In this document: in pieces, positions 53,243-61,591 of the stretch
How the letters are laid out: every line of letters begins with the position of its first letter
Position numbering within the stretch: position 1 is the stretch's first letter
Assembly (NCBI RefSeq): GCF_004348895.1
Contig: NZ_RRZK01000036.1
Coordinates: forward strand, 1 to 64,000
Reading direction: 5' to 3'
Source: Pseudomonas vancouverensis
GTDB lineage: Bacteria > Pseudomonadota > Gammaproteobacteria > Pseudomonadales > Pseudomonadaceae
Length of the DNA: 64,000 nucleotides
Program-made: the position numbers and the translations under genes
The notes under the pieces: generated by a model
The model's input: only the letters and a program-made list of their open reading frames with translations
Told to the model about the DNA's origin: nothing
The model's database searches: none

Positions 53243-53323
53243 AGGCTCGTCCAGTTGTAGGAGAAACAGCCCGGTGTTATATCACAGCCCCTCATTTTTT
53301 CGCCGCTTCGATGGAGCATGGTC

Positions 53324-53926
53324 ATGACCTCCTCTCAGCAGTTGCCGCCCTGCTCCATTCTGCTCCTGGCCGGGGGACGCGGCCAGCGCATGGGCGGTCA
53401 GGACAAAGGCTTGCTGGAGTGGCACGGCGAGCCGCTGATTGCCCACCTGCATCGCAAGACCCGCCCGCTGACGGACGACCTGATCATCTCCTGCAATCGC
53501 AATCAGGCGATCTACGCGCCCTATGCCGACCAGTTGGTCGAGGATGATGAAGGTGATTTTCCAGGTCCGCTGGCTGGCATTCGCGCGGGGCTTGGCGCCG
53601 CCCGCCACTCGCACCTGCTGGTAATGCCATGTGATGTTCCGCGCATCGACATGGCCCTGCTCACGAGCATGCGTGAAACAGCCCATCTGCATCCGGACAA
53701 TCCGGTGATGCTCTGGCATGACCAGCACTGGGAGCCCTTGCTCTGCGTGATACCGGTCATGCACAGGGCAGCGTTCGAGAGTGCCTGGGCCGAGGGAGAA
53801 CGCAGTCCCGGACGCGTGATGCGCACACTCGGCGCGACGGCGTTGCATTGCCCCGATAACGACCCTCGCCTGGCCAACCTCAACACGCCGGAACTGTTAA
53901 GCGCGCACAACACTATGGCAGACTGA
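53324..53926 (+). CDS. mobA: Molybdenum cofactor guanylyltransferase MobA
   Basis: A 200-residue nucleotidyltransferase that links GMP to molybdopterin to form the bis-MGD cofactor. The GTP-binding LLAGGRGQRMGGQDKGLLEW lies at residues about 15-34, and DFPGPLAGIRAGL and MPCDVPRID mark the active site. An ATG two codons upstream is possible, but GGAG is best spaced for 53324. It faces moaB-moeA. Genes for apo-enzymes are not in the window. Confidence 0.94.
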   Translation: MTSSQQLPPCSILLLAGGRGQRMGGQDKGLLEWHGEPLIAHLHRKTRPLTDDLIISCNRNQAIYAPYADQLVEDDEGDFPGPLAGIRAGLGAARHSHLLVMPCDVPRIDMALLTSMRETAHLHPDNPVMLWHDQHWEPLLCVIPVMHRAAFESAWAEGERSPGRVMRTLGATALHCPDNDPRLANLNTPELLSAHNTMAD

Positions 53927-54001
53927 TATCCAAGGAACTTGCACGCTTGGTTTACGTCTCAAGCTCAGTAACCAAAAGAATTCAATCTCGGAGATACACC
54001 C

Positions 54002-54223
54002 ATGACTCAACGGACCCTCGCCACTTTCATGCTCGCGCTCGGCCTCGCCACCCTCGCCGGTTGCTCCTCGCCATCCGTGATCACCTTGAATGACGGTCGC
54101 GAAATCCAGGCCGTCGACACGCCAAAATTCGACAAGGATTCCGGCTTCTACGAGTTCGAACAACTGGATGGCAAGCAGACCCGCATCAACAAGGATCAGG
54201 TTCGTACAGTTAAAGACCTGTAA
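54002..54223 (+). CDS. YgdI/YgdR-family small lipoprotein
   Basis: A 73-residue DUF903 lipoprotein. The signal peptide ends in the lipobox LAGC, with C21 as the lipidated residue, and the mature part (VITLNDGREIQ, YEFEQLDGKQTRINKDQVRTV) folds as a small SH3-like barrel in solved relatives. Serine after the cysteine favours the outer membrane. GGAG lies upstream of the ATG and a terminator 17 bases past the stop, so it is a single-gene unit. Function unknown. Confidence 0.88.
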   Translation: MTQRTLATFMLALGLATLAGCSSPSVITLNDGREIQAVDTPKFDKDSGFYEFEQLDGKQTRINKDQVRTVKDL

Positions 54224-54240
54224 TCCTGGCGACGACGCCG

Positions 54241-54279
54241 AAAACGAAAAAGCCCGCATCAAGCGGGCTTTTTCGTTTT
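54241..54279. terminator. Bidirectional Rho-independent terminator
   Basis: AAAACGAAAAAGCCCGC and GCGGGCTTTTTCGTTTT form a long stem. It serves the lipoprotein gene and the convergent pseudouridine synthase gene. Confidence 0.93.
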
Positions 54280-54299
54280 CAGCCAGTGATGCCGGGCAA

Positions 54300-55190
54300 T
54301 TACCATTGCAAGGTGATTTCGCTCTTGAAATGCCTAGCCTGCCCCGTGACAGGATCGACGAACCTCAACTCCTGCGCCAGCAGCTTCAAGGGATTGGCAT
54401 AGTCATCCGGCGCGTCCTTGAGAACGTCAGGATAGAACGGGTCGTTGCAGATACTGGCGCCCAGTGAGGTCATGTGCACCCGCAACTGATGCTTCTTGCC
54501 CGTGACCGGGTACAGCCCGTAACGCCACAGATCACCGTGCTTTTCCCTGACTTCGACAGCGGTCTCGGTATTGCTGGCGCCCGGTCCTTCCTGCATGCGG
54601 AAGAACGGCTCGCCATTGATCATTCGGCTCTTGTGAATCAGGGGGAACACCTGTTCCGGCAATGCTCGGGCGATGGCCTCGTAAGATTTCTCGATTTGCC
54701 GAGTAGGGAACAATGACTGGTACGCCGAACGGCTTTGAGGGTTGGCGGAAAACAACACCAGGCCAGCGGTATGCCGATCAATGCGATGCAGGGGGACCAG
54801 GTGAGGGTTGTCCAGCCGGCGAATCAAGCGCCGCAAAAGCGTCTGTTCAACGTATTCACCAGCGGGAGTCACGGGTAAAAAGTGCGGTTTGTCCGCCACC
54901 ACAAGGTGTTCGTCGGCATACAGGATCGACTCGACGACCGGAATCGGCTTTTCGTCCGGCACTTCGCGGAAATAGTGAATACGCAGGCCTTCCCGGTACG
55001 CCAGGTCGACACCAATCGGCTTGCCCTCTCCATCGAGAACACGGCCGCGAGCGATTCGGTCCAGCCACTGCTCACGACCGATTGCACTGAAGTGATCACA
55101 CAGGCAATCGAGGACGGTCAGCCACGCCCCAGGCGGCAAGTACAAGGTGCTGGCCTGACGGTGTGCCGCAGAAAAAGATGAAGTGGACAT
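54300..55190 (-). CDS. RluA-family pseudouridine synthase
   Basis: A 296-residue RNA pseudouridine synthase. The catalytic aspartate is in PLHRIDRHTAGLVLFS, the RluA-type signature; ILYADEHLVVADKPHFLPVTPAGE precedes it and GKKHQLRVHMTSLGASICNDPFYP follows it. The N-terminal stretch (about residues 1-80) resembles the extension seen in the TruC/YqcB-like and RluA subgroups rather than an S4 domain. Target uridine (tRNA position 32 with 23S rRNA, or another) cannot be told from sequence alone. Confidence 0.88.
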   Translation of the reverse strand: MSTSSFSAAHRQASTLYLPPGAWLTVLDCLCDHFSAIGREQWLDRIARGRVLDGEGKPIGVDLAYREGLRIHYFREVPDEKPIPVVESILYADEHLVVADKPHFLPVTPAGEYVEQTLLRRLIRRLDNPHLVPLHRIDRHTAGLVLFSANPQSRSAYQSLFPTRQIEKSYEAIARALPEQVFPLIHKSRMINGEPFFRMQEGPGASNTETAVEVREKHGDLWRYGLYPVTGKKHQLRVHMTSLGASICNDPFYPDVLKDAPDDYANPLKLLAQELRFVDPVTGQARHFKSEITLQW

Positions 55191-55261
55191 ACGAACGCTC
55201 TATACCTCGATACAGAGCGGCATTATCCAACAGTGGCGCGGGCGAACCTAGAAGAGAATCC

Positions 55262-55579
55262 TCACGCCGGGATCCGTGCGCGGGCTGCCGCCTCCGTGTA
55301 CTCCTTGAGCCAGCGCAGTACATCGACCGCCTCCCAGCGACCCGGATCATAGAGCGCGTACAACAACCCCTGATAACCCACGACATCCAGTTGCCGGTGA
55401 TAGCCTGCACGCTGGAACAACGCTTCGATCTCCGCAAAACAGGTATTGAAATGGGTTTTGTTGAACGGGGTCTTGCCCTCGGTCACCAGGCCATCGAGCT
55501 GCAACTCAAGGACAGCTTCACGCACCACATCGGCGGACATCCGGTTCACGCTGTTCTTCAACTGTTCGACATTGACCAT
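55262..55579 (-). CDS. DUF2025 family protein
   Basis: A 105-residue small soluble protein, orthologous in sequence type to PA1123 of P. aeruginosa, whose structure is known but whose function is not. It is mixed alpha/beta, with LKNSVNRMSADVVREAVLELQLDGLV at the start and a tryptophan-rich YDPGRWEAVDVLRWLKEY near the end. The start at 55579 is preceded by AGGAT. A LexA-type palindrome lies 66 bases upstream and overlaps a possible -10 region, which suggests control by the SOS response. Confidence 0.8.
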   Translation of the reverse strand: MVNVEQLKNSVNRMSADVVREAVLELQLDGLVTEGKTPFNKTHFNTCFAEIEALFQRAGYHRQLDVVGYQGLLYALYDPGRWEAVDVLRWLKEYTEAAARARIPA

Positions 55580-55644
55580 GATTCATCCTTCTTGCGCCGG
55601 GCTTGGCTGCTCAGTCCTGAACCGCACGAGCAGCAACCACAAGT

Positions 55645-55664
55645 AACTGTATGCACATACAGTA
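55645..55664 (-). promoter_or_regulatory. LexA-type (SOS) box ahead of the DUF2025 gene
   Basis: The palindrome CTGTATGCACATACAG (55647-55662), flanked by A and TA, fits the CTGT-N8-ACAG LexA pattern with AT-rich arms. The only gene downstream in reach is the DUF2025 gene on the minus strand. Confidence 0.7.
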
Positions 55665-55739
55665 CCGGAACAACGTCGAATTAGCCAAGGGATCTGTCAC
55701 ATAGTTCGACAGGCGGAGAACACCGTCCGTGCAAAACAC

Positions 55740-55976
55740 TCAACGCAGGAACGCGACCACTTCATCGGCGCTAAACGGCCAGCCGAGCTCGGCACCGGTA
55801 TCCACCCGCCGCAACACCGGTATGCGCAAGCTGTAGGCTTGAAACCAGGTTTCGTCATCGGCAATGTCCACCAGCTCCACCAGCAGGCCTCGCTCGACAA
55901 ACTCCATCAGCATGGCTTCGGCCACTTCGCAGAGATGGCACCCCAAGGTACCGAACAACTGACATTCGGGCAGCAT
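55740..55976 (-). CDS. Glutaredoxin-like DUF836 protein
   Basis: A 78-residue thioredoxin-fold protein with the redox motif CHLC in FGTLGCHLCEVAEAML and the cis-proline region RIPVLRR. Small one-domain proteins of this type are found across gamma-proteobacteria and are thought to be thiol reductants. A GTG two codons upstream (55982) is an alternative start. Its stop lies about 80 bases before the LexA-type box, so it may be transcribed separately from the DUF2025 gene. Confidence 0.85.
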   Translation of the reverse strand: MLPECQLFGTLGCHLCEVAEAMLMEFVERGLLVELVDIADDETWFQAYSLRIPVLRRVDTGAELGWPFSADEVVAFLR

Positions 55977-56051
55977 GAGCACTCAACCAGAAAATGAAGT
56001 GCTCATTCTAGGCCGGCCCGGAAAAGTCGTCGAGCCGGCGCGCCGCCTGAT

Positions 56052-57260
56052 TCAGTCCTGGCTGACGGCACCAATCTTGTGAATCGACAGGTCCGCGCCG
56101 TAGTACTCCTGCTCCTGGCTCAGACGCAGGCCATGCAATGCCTTGATCGTGCCATACACGGCAAAGCCACCGGCCAACGCCACGACCACGCCCAGCACCG
56201 TACCGATCAATTGGCTGATCAGACTGACGCCGCCCAGTCCGCCCAGGGCGCTCTGACCGAAGATACCGCAGGCAATCCCGCCCCATACGCCACACAGACC
56301 ATGCAAAGGCCACACCCCCAGCACGTCGTCGATCCGCCATTTGACCTGCGCGGCGGTGAAGCACCAGACAAACAGCGCACCCGCGATGGCGCCAGTGACC
56401 AAAGCACCGACCGGGTGCATCAGGTCAGAACCGGCGCAAATGGCCACAAGCCCGGCCAGCGGACCGTTATGCAGGAAGCCCGGGTCATTGCGTCCGACGA
56501 TCAACGCCGCCATGGTACCGCCGACCATGGCCATCAAGGAGTTCACCGCGACCAGCCCGCTGACGCCCTGCAGGGTCTGGGCGCTCATGACGTTAAAGCC
56601 GAACCAGCCGACAATCAGGATCCACGACCCCAAGGCCAGATAAGGAATGCTCGAGGGCGCAAAGGCCACCAGGCGCCCATCGCGATAACGCCCGTTACGT
56701 GGCCCCAGCAGCAATACCGCCGCCAGCGCCAGCCAGCCGCCCATGGCATGGACCACCACGGAACCTGCAAAGTCATGGAAGCCGGCACCGAAACGTGCCT
56801 GCAACCAGGCTTGCAGGCCCAGGTTGCCGTTCCAGACCATCCCTTCGAAAAAGGGATAGATGAACGCAACGATCAGCGCCGTAGCGCACAATTGCGGAAC
56901 GAAGCGTGCGCGCTCGGCGATGCCTCCGGAAATGATTGCAGGAATGGCTGCCGCAAACGTCAGCAGAAAGAAAAACTTCACCAACCCATAACCATGATCG
57001 GCGCTGAGTACCGCCGCCGGTTGCATGAAATTCACCCCGTAGGAAATCCAGTAGCCTATAAAGAAATAGGCCAGGGTCGACACCGCGAAGTCGCTGAGGA
57101 TTTTCGACAACGCATTGACCTGGTTTTTCTGGCGAACCGTGCCGACTTCCAGAAAGGCAAAACCGGCGTGCATGGCAAGAACCATGACGGCACCGATCAG
57201 GATGAACAGCGTATTGGAGCTATGGACCAGGGTGTCCACAGCGCTTTGCAGGTTTTCCAT
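56052..57260 (-). CDS. Ammonium transporter AmtB family
   Basis: A 402-residue Amt protein with eleven membrane helices. The pore residues can be seen: the F gate region and S in GAGFHDFAGSVVVHAMGG (first pore histidine about 170) and the second histidine in WPLHGLCGVWGG (about 319). DFAGS is the family signature. It has no cleavable signal and is shorter than E. coli AmtB. There is no glnK gene next to it, so this is not the standard glnK-amtB operon copy but a second, stand-alone Amt. Regulation by a PII protein is possible but not shown. Confidence 0.9.
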   Translation of the reverse strand: MENLQSAVDTLVHSSNTLFILIGAVMVLAMHAGFAFLEVGTVRQKNQVNALSKILSDFAVSTLAYFFIGYWISYGVNFMQPAAVLSADHGYGLVKFFFLLTFAAAIPAIISGGIAERARFVPQLCATALIVAFIYPFFEGMVWNGNLGLQAWLQARFGAGFHDFAGSVVVHAMGGWLALAAVLLLGPRNGRYRDGRLVAFAPSSIPYLALGSWILIVGWFGFNVMSAQTLQGVSGLVAVNSLMAMVGGTMAALIVGRNDPGFLHNGPLAGLVAICAGSDLMHPVGALVTGAIAGALFVWCFTAAQVKWRIDDVLGVWPLHGLCGVWGGIACGIFGQSALGGLGGVSLISQLIGTVLGVVVALAGGFAVYGTIKALHGLRLSQEQEYYGADLSIHKIGAVSQD

Positions 57261-57590
57261 GGGGTGGCAGACCTTATGGCTGAAAAAAGCACCAAAGCGG
57301 TTCGCGCTTTCAGCTCACGCACCAAGTTGCGGCTTTGCCCGATCGACTCCCTGATCAGGGCGAACTCTTTTGGTGCACTGATTGCATCATGGCAAAAAGA
57401 TGCCGCTGACGCAGGCGCGTGTTCTTGATTGTTGGCATCATGAATTGACTGAAGTCCTGCGCGGCAATGGCGCAGCAACACAGATTGACGCACCACGACA
57501 AAGCAAAAGATGTACCAGTCATTTGTACTGAACCTTCGCTCAAGGCTCATACTCGAACGCTTCAGAACGCCACCTTAAGGAGATCCCCCC
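57261..57590. other. Divergent control region of amtB and the yqjD-like operon
   Basis: 330 bases. One sigma-54-like match (TGGTGCACTGATTGCAT at 57371-57387, GG-N10-GC) points toward the plus-strand genes but departs from consensus in the -24 element. No sigma-54 site toward amtB and no small gene were found. Confidence 0.4.
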
Positions 57591-57905
57591 ATGGCCAGCA
57601 TCAAGGCAAAGACCGCTCAAGAAATTCTGATGAACGATTTTCAGACCCTGGTCAGCGATACCGAGCGCCTGCTGGAACACACCGCCACGCTGGCCGGCGA
57701 TCAGGCCGATGAGTTGCGCAGCCAGATCCACGACAGCCTCCTGCGCGCCCGCGAGACCTTGAAGCTGACGGAAGACTCGTTGCGTGAGCGCGGCCAAGCG
57801 GCTGTTACGGCCACTGAGGACTACGTCCAGGCCAACCCGTGGCAGTCAGTCGGAATCGCGGCTGGGGTGGGTTTTCTGATTGGCCTGCTGGCCAGCCGTC
57901 GCTGA
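57591..57905 (+). CDS. DUF883 (ElaB/YqjD) membrane-anchored protein
   Basis: A 104-residue protein: a long amphipathic helix region (residues about 8-75, with LLEHTATLAGDQADELRSQIHDSL) and a C-terminal membrane anchor (PWQSVGIAAGVGFLIGLLASRR). E. coli YqjD and ElaB are inner-membrane proteins that bind ribosomes in stationary phase. AAGGAGAT lies 8 bases before the ATG. It heads a three-gene operon; the next gene starts one base after its stop codon. Confidence 0.9.
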   Translation: MASIKAKTAQEILMNDFQTLVSDTERLLEHTATLAGDQADELRSQIHDSLLRARETLKLTEDSLRERGQAAVTATEDYVQANPWQSVGIAAGVGFLIGLLASRR

Positions 57906-57906
57906 T

Positions 57907-58296
57907 ATGGCAATCGATGAATCCAGCTCGTCTACGACGGGCACAGGCTCCTCGACGCGGCGCCTGGGTGCCGCATTCCTTGGATTGCTGCACAGCCATG
58001 TCGAACTGTTCGGTATCGAACTGCAGGAACAGAAGGCCCGCACGGTAAGCCTGTTGTTGTTTGCCGGGTTGGCACTGGTGTTTGCCCTGTTGCTGCTGGT
58101 GGGGCTTTCGACCCTGGTGCTGATCGTGTTCTGGGACACCTATCGCCTGGCCGCCATCATCGGACTTTGTGTGTTCTATTCCCTCGCGGCGGTGTTCTGC
58201 GCAATGCGTTTGCGGGCGGCGATTTTCGACGAGTCTTCGCCTTTCCATGGCACGCTCGAAGAGCTGGCCAATGACCGGGAGCGACTGCTGCCATGA
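57907..58296 (+). CDS. YqjE-family membrane protein (holin superfamily III-like)
   Basis: A 129-residue protein with a serine/threonine-rich N-terminus, a short amphipathic segment (LGAAFLGLLHSHVELFGIELQEQKART) and two membrane helices (about residues 48-72 and 78-100). It belongs to the YqjE/putative actinobacterial holin-X family; despite the name no lysis role is known here. It lies directly after the DUF883 gene and its stop overlaps the next start as ATGA. Function unknown; probably acts with its operon partners at the inner membrane. Confidence 0.85.
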   Translation: MAIDESSSSTTGTGSSTRRLGAAFLGLLHSHVELFGIELQEQKARTVSLLLFAGLALVFALLLLVGLSTLVLIVFWDTYRLAAIIGLCVFYSLAAVFCAMRLRAAIFDESSPFHGTLEELANDRERLLP

Positions 58297-58637
58297 GCCT
58301 GCCTGAACTACCGCGCAACAGTTCGCGTACCGAAATGCGCAAGGCGCTGATCCGCCTGCGCATGGAAATGCATCGCCAGGAAATCCGCCACGAATCCGCG
58401 CAATTGCTGCAACCCTTGCAGCGAGTACGTGGAATGACACAAAACCTGCAAGACGGTTTCGGCATCAAGCACGCGCCACTGTGGGGCATGGCGGCAGTCA
58501 CCCTGCTAGGTTTTCTGACCGGCAAGAGTGCAAAGCATGGCGACGGTATCAGTAAGTTGACCCGCCTGGCGCGCCTGGGCGCTACGTTGGGGCCGCTGAT
58601 CAAACTGGTGTTGCAGGGCCCCGCGCGAAAACCCTGA
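58293..58637 (+). CDS. YqjK-like protein
   Basis: A 114-residue protein: a basic helical N-terminal half (TEMRKALIRLRMEMHRQEIRHESAQLLQPL), one membrane segment (LWGMAAVTLLGFLTG, residues about 63-77) and a short basic tail. It fits the third gene of the yqjD-yqjE-yqjK arrangement. Its start overlaps the yqjE-like stop. Function unknown. Confidence 0.75.
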   Translation: MSLPELPRNSSRTEMRKALIRLRMEMHRQEIRHESAQLLQPLQRVRGMTQNLQDGFGIKHAPLWGMAAVTLLGFLTGKSAKHGDGISKLTRLARLGATLGPLIKLVLQGPARKP

Positions 58638-58638
58638 C

Positions 58639-58782
58639 TCACTGATCCTGGCTGCGCTCTTGCAATACCCACAGACTGACATCCTTCACGTGAAGGAAGT
58701 CGGGCTGTGGGTGTTGCAGCTCATCAATATCGAGACCGACGGATCGTAGTTGCGCTTGCAGGTCCGGCCGTGAAACAGGAAG
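58639..58782 (-). pseudogene. Possible small gene or gene tail without a start codon, containing a long palindrome
   Basis: An open frame of 47 codons ending in TGA at 58639-58641 reads like real protein (LRSVGLDIDELQHPQPDF, then HVKDVSLWVLQERSQDQ). No ATG or GTG lies at a useful position, and a TAG stops the frame upstream at 58783. It may be a remnant of a short gene, or use a rare start. A 58-base palindrome (58661-58718) lies within it. Confidence 0.35.
58661..58718. repeat. 58-base near-perfect inverted repeat
   Basis: TGCAATACCCACAG at the left end pairs with CTGTGGGTGTTGCA at the right, and TCCTTCACGTGAAGGA pairs with itself in the middle. About 26 of 28 positions can pair, counting G-T pairs. 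It lies between the yqjK-like gene and dgt and has no T-run. Confidence 0.8.
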
Positions 58783-58817
58783 CTAGGCCATCAGTCACCT
58801 GACGGAGAGACCACGCC

Positions 58818-60146
58818 TTGGATTGGCATACCCTGCTTACCCGCGAACGACTTGGAAAGCCTCTGCACAGCCCTGAAGAACTTGGCCGCAGCCCTTTCCA
58901 TAAAGACCATGATCGCATCATCTTCTCGGGGGCATTCCGCCGCCTCGGGCGCAAGACCCAGGTCCATCCGGTCACCAGCAATGATCACATTCACACACGC
59001 CTGACCCACTCACTGGAAGTCAGTTGTGTTGGGCGTTCATTGGGCATGCGGGTGGGTGAAACCATTCGTAGCGCCCTGCCCGACTGGTGCGAACCGAGCG
59101 ACCTGGGGATGGTGGTGCAATCGGCTTGCCTGGCTCATGACATCGGAAATCCACCCTTCGGCCATTCCGGTGAGGACGCCATCCGCCACTGGTTTCAACA
59201 AGCTGCCGGGCGTGGATGGCTGGATGCAATGAGCGAGACCGAACGCGATGACTTCCTCAATTTTGAAGGCAACGCCCAGGGCTTTCGAGTATTGACGCAG
59301 TTGGAATACCACCAGTTTGACGGCGGCACACGGCTGACCTACGCCACACTGGGTACCTACCTCAAGTACCCATGGACAGCCCGGCACGCCGACTCCCTGG
59401 GCTACAAGAAACACAAGTTCGGCTGCTACCAGAGTGAACTGCCGCTGCTCGAGCAGATTGCCCACAAACTCGGCCTGCCCCAACTGGACGATCAACGCTG
59501 GGCACGGCATCCACTGGTGTATCTGATGGAAGCCGCCGATGACATCTGCTACGGACTGATCGATCTGGAAGACGGCCTGGAGATGGAGCTGCTGCAATAC
59601 GCCGAGGTCGAATCGCTTTTGCTGGATCTGGTCGGCGACGACCTGCCGCAAACCTATCGTCAACTCGGTCCCAGGGATTCGCGCCGGCGCAAACTGGCGA
59701 TCCTGCGGGGCAAGGCCATAGAACACCTGACCAACGCCGCTGCCCGTGCCTTTGTCGAACAGCAGGACGCACTGCTCGCCGGCACGTTACCCGGTGATCT
59801 GGTGGAGCACATGCATGGGCCAGCCAAACGTTGTGTCCTGAATGCAAAAGACATGGCACGCAAAAAAATCTTTCAGGACAAGCGCAAGACTCTCCACGAA
59901 ATAGGTGCCTACACCACCCTGGAAATTCTCCTCAATGCCTTCTGCGGTGCAGCTTTGGAACAGCATGGAGGACGCGCGCCCTCGTTCAAGAGTCGGCGCA
60001 TCCTCGACTTATTGGGCAACAATGCGCCCGACCCTCACGGCCCCTTGCACACCTCATTTCTGCGAATGATTGATTTCATTGCCGGCATGACGGACAGCTA
60101 CGCGAGCGATATGGCACTGGAGATGACCGGACGCTCAAGTCATTGA
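58818..60146 (+). CDS. dgt: Deoxyguanosinetriphosphate triphosphohydrolase-like protein
   Basis: A 442-residue HD-domain dNTP triphosphohydrolase, which releases triphosphate from dGTP and related nucleotides and so limits dNTP pools. The metal-binding HD residues lie in HTRLTHSLEV (about residues 56-65) and LAHDIGNPPFGHSGEDAI (about 108-125); RIIFSGAFRRLGRKTQV is the family N-terminal signature. The start is a TTG at 58818 with GGAGAG upstream, giving MDWHTLL; no ATG fits. It is the neighbour of the DUF2025 gene in P. aeruginosa as well (PA1123-PA1124), although other genes lie between them here. Confidence 0.9.
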   Translation: MDWHTLLTRERLGKPLHSPEELGRSPFHKDHDRIIFSGAFRRLGRKTQVHPVTSNDHIHTRLTHSLEVSCVGRSLGMRVGETIRSALPDWCEPSDLGMVVQSACLAHDIGNPPFGHSGEDAIRHWFQQAAGRGWLDAMSETERDDFLNFEGNAQGFRVLTQLEYHQFDGGTRLTYATLGTYLKYPWTARHADSLGYKKHKFGCYQSELPLLEQIAHKLGLPQLDDQRWARHPLVYLMEAADDICYGLIDLEDGLEMELLQYAEVESLLLDLVGDDLPQTYRQLGPRDSRRRKLAILRGKAIEHLTNAAARAFVEQQDALLAGTLPGDLVEHMHGPAKRCVLNAKDMARKKIFQDKRKTLHEIGAYTTLEILLNAFCGAALEQHGGRAPSFKSRRILDLLGNNAPDPHGPLHTSFLRMIDFIAGMTDSYASDMALEMTGRSSH

Positions 60147-60157
60147 GGAACGGGTTG

Positions 60158-60188
60158 ATCAGCCATTTCGCCGTACGATCTGGCTGAT
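60158..60188 (+). terminator. Hairpin after dgt
   Basis: ATCAGCCA and TGGCTGAT form an 8-base stem around a 15-base loop, 12 bases after the dgt stop, with a weak T-rich tail (TCACCCTTT). Confidence 0.45.
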
Positions 60189-60322
60189 TCACCCTTTAAA
60201 AACCCAATACGTTCAATCTCCGCTGAATATCCCTACAGAACATGCCGCGCTAACTGATCGCTTGCCCGCCAATCCTCAGGAAACAATCGCACTCCCTCTG
60301 CTCAACGGATGAGTATGTCGCC

Positions 60323-60715
60323 ATGGCTGAAGATGATCTGCGTATCCTCTTGGTGGAAGATCACCCGTTCCAACTCAGAGCCACTCAGTACCTGCTGGAG
60401 AGTTATGGCTTCACTCAATTGACCCCCGTGGACAGTGCCGGAGGGGCCATGCAACTCATGTTCAGTGCCACGCGGCCATTCGATCTGCTTTTATGCGATC
60501 AGTGCCTGCCCGACCTGTCCGGCCTGGAGCTTCTGCGCCTTGCCAACCGTCATAGAATGATAAGACGGGCAATTATTCTAAGCAGCCTCACCCCCTACGA
60601 ACTTGACGAGATAAAAATAAGGGCTTCCAGGCTTGCATTACCGCTACTGGGGTATTTGACAAAGCCACTCAAGCAATACGAACTTAGAAATCTTTTAACA
60701 CTAACCAACACTTGA
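60323..60715 (+). CDS. Stand-alone response-regulator receiver protein
   Basis: A 130-residue single receiver domain. The acidic pocket is E12-D13 in LLVEDHPFQ, the phospho-acceptor is D59 in LLLCDQCLPDLSG, and the lysine is in YLTKPLKQYE. There is no output domain. It lies ahead of, and on the same strand as, an EvgA-type regulator and an EvgS-type kinase, and so may take phosphate from that kinase, either as a side branch or to control another protein. The 240-base gap to the next gene implies a separate promoter. Confidence 0.87.
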   Translation: MAEDDLRILLVEDHPFQLRATQYLLESYGFTQLTPVDSAGGAMQLMFSATRPFDLLLCDQCLPDLSGLELLRLANRHRMIRRAIILSSLTPYELDEIKIRASRLALPLLGYLTKPLKQYELRNLLTLTNT

Positions 60716-60956
60716 AACACTGATTTTCCTTTAAAAAAAACGGCCCAGCACGCCCATAGGGCACCGCAAAAAATATTACAATTAAACACATATGTAACTT
60801 TACTTTCCTTATAACAATCCAGTTAGCCTGTAGTCCATTTCTTGTTATTGCGTAGGACGTTTCCTATATTGCCACTACAGGCGCCTTGGCTCATACGTAA
60901 TTCCGGTCATCTGAGCTAAGGTGCGCGCTTTATTTGAGCTCGCATGGGATTTTATT

Positions 60957-61583
60957 ATGAACTCCGTTTTTATTGTCGACGATCACCCTGTTATTCGCCT
61001 TGCCGTTCGAATGCTCCTGGAACATGAAGGTTATAAAGTCGTCGGCGAGACGGATAATGGAGTCGACGCGATGCAAATGGTACGCGAGTGCATGCCCGAC
61101 CTGGTCATACTCGACATCAGCATTCCAAAGCTGGATGGCCTTGAAGTGTTATCGCGATTCAACACCATGAATACTTCTTTGAAGACCCTCGTATTGACCG
61201 CTCAATCTCCCACGCTGTTTGGAATTCGCTGTATGCAATCCGGTGCATCGGGTTATGTATGCAAACAGGAAGAACTAAGCGAGCTGGTCAGCGCGATAAA
61301 AGCGGTCTTATCCGGTTACAACTACTTCCCCAGTGAAGCACTAAACCCTGCGCGAGGCGATGAAGCGCAGTGCGTCGAGCTGGAACTGTTCAAATCAGTG
61401 AATGATCGAGAACTAATGGTGTTACAACTTTTTGCACAAGGACGCACTAATAAAGAAATTGCCAAAGGCATGTTCCTGAGCAACAAAACCGTCAGCACTT
61501 ATAAAAAACGTCTCATGCAAAAACTCAATGCCAAATCACTGGTTGAACTTATCGAGATGGCAAAACGTAATGCTCTGGTGTGA
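60957..61583 (+). CDS. EvgA/BvgA-type response regulator
   Basis: A 208-residue NarL/FixJ-family regulator: receiver with D8-D9 pocket in FIVDDHPVIRLAVRMLLE and phospho-acceptor D53 in VILDISIPKLDG, then a LuxR-type DNA-binding domain (VNDRELMVLQLFAQGRTNKEIAKGMFLSNKTVSTYKKRLMQKL). The sequence type is that of BvgA, EvgA and the pseudomonad RocA regulators, which pair with unorthodox hybrid kinases. The kinase gene begins 8 bases after its stop. The 240 bases upstream are AT-rich and should carry the promoter; no box was recognised. Confidence 0.9.
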   Translation: MNSVFIVDDHPVIRLAVRMLLEHEGYKVVGETDNGVDAMQMVRECMPDLVILDISIPKLDGLEVLSRFNTMNTSLKTLVLTAQSPTLFGIRCMQSGASGYVCKQEELSELVSAIKAVLSGYNYFPSEALNPARGDEAQCVELELFKSVNDRELMVLQLFAQGRTNKEIAKGMFLSNKTVSTYKKRLMQKLNAKSLVELIEMAKRNALV

Positions 61584-61591
61584 GGTTCGGG

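Noticed and set aside
57371..57387. Sigma-54 promoter for the yqjD-like operon or amtB
   Set aside because: Has GG-N10-GC but a poor -24 element, is 200 bases from the plus-strand gene, and points away from amtB, the gene expected to use sigma-54.
56079..57428. 449-codon plus-strand frame opposite amtB
   Set aside because: Shadow of the transporter gene; composition is typical of an antisense frame.
58661..58718. Rho-independent terminator for the yqjD-like operon
   Set aside because: The stem is far longer than usual and no T-run follows on either strand.
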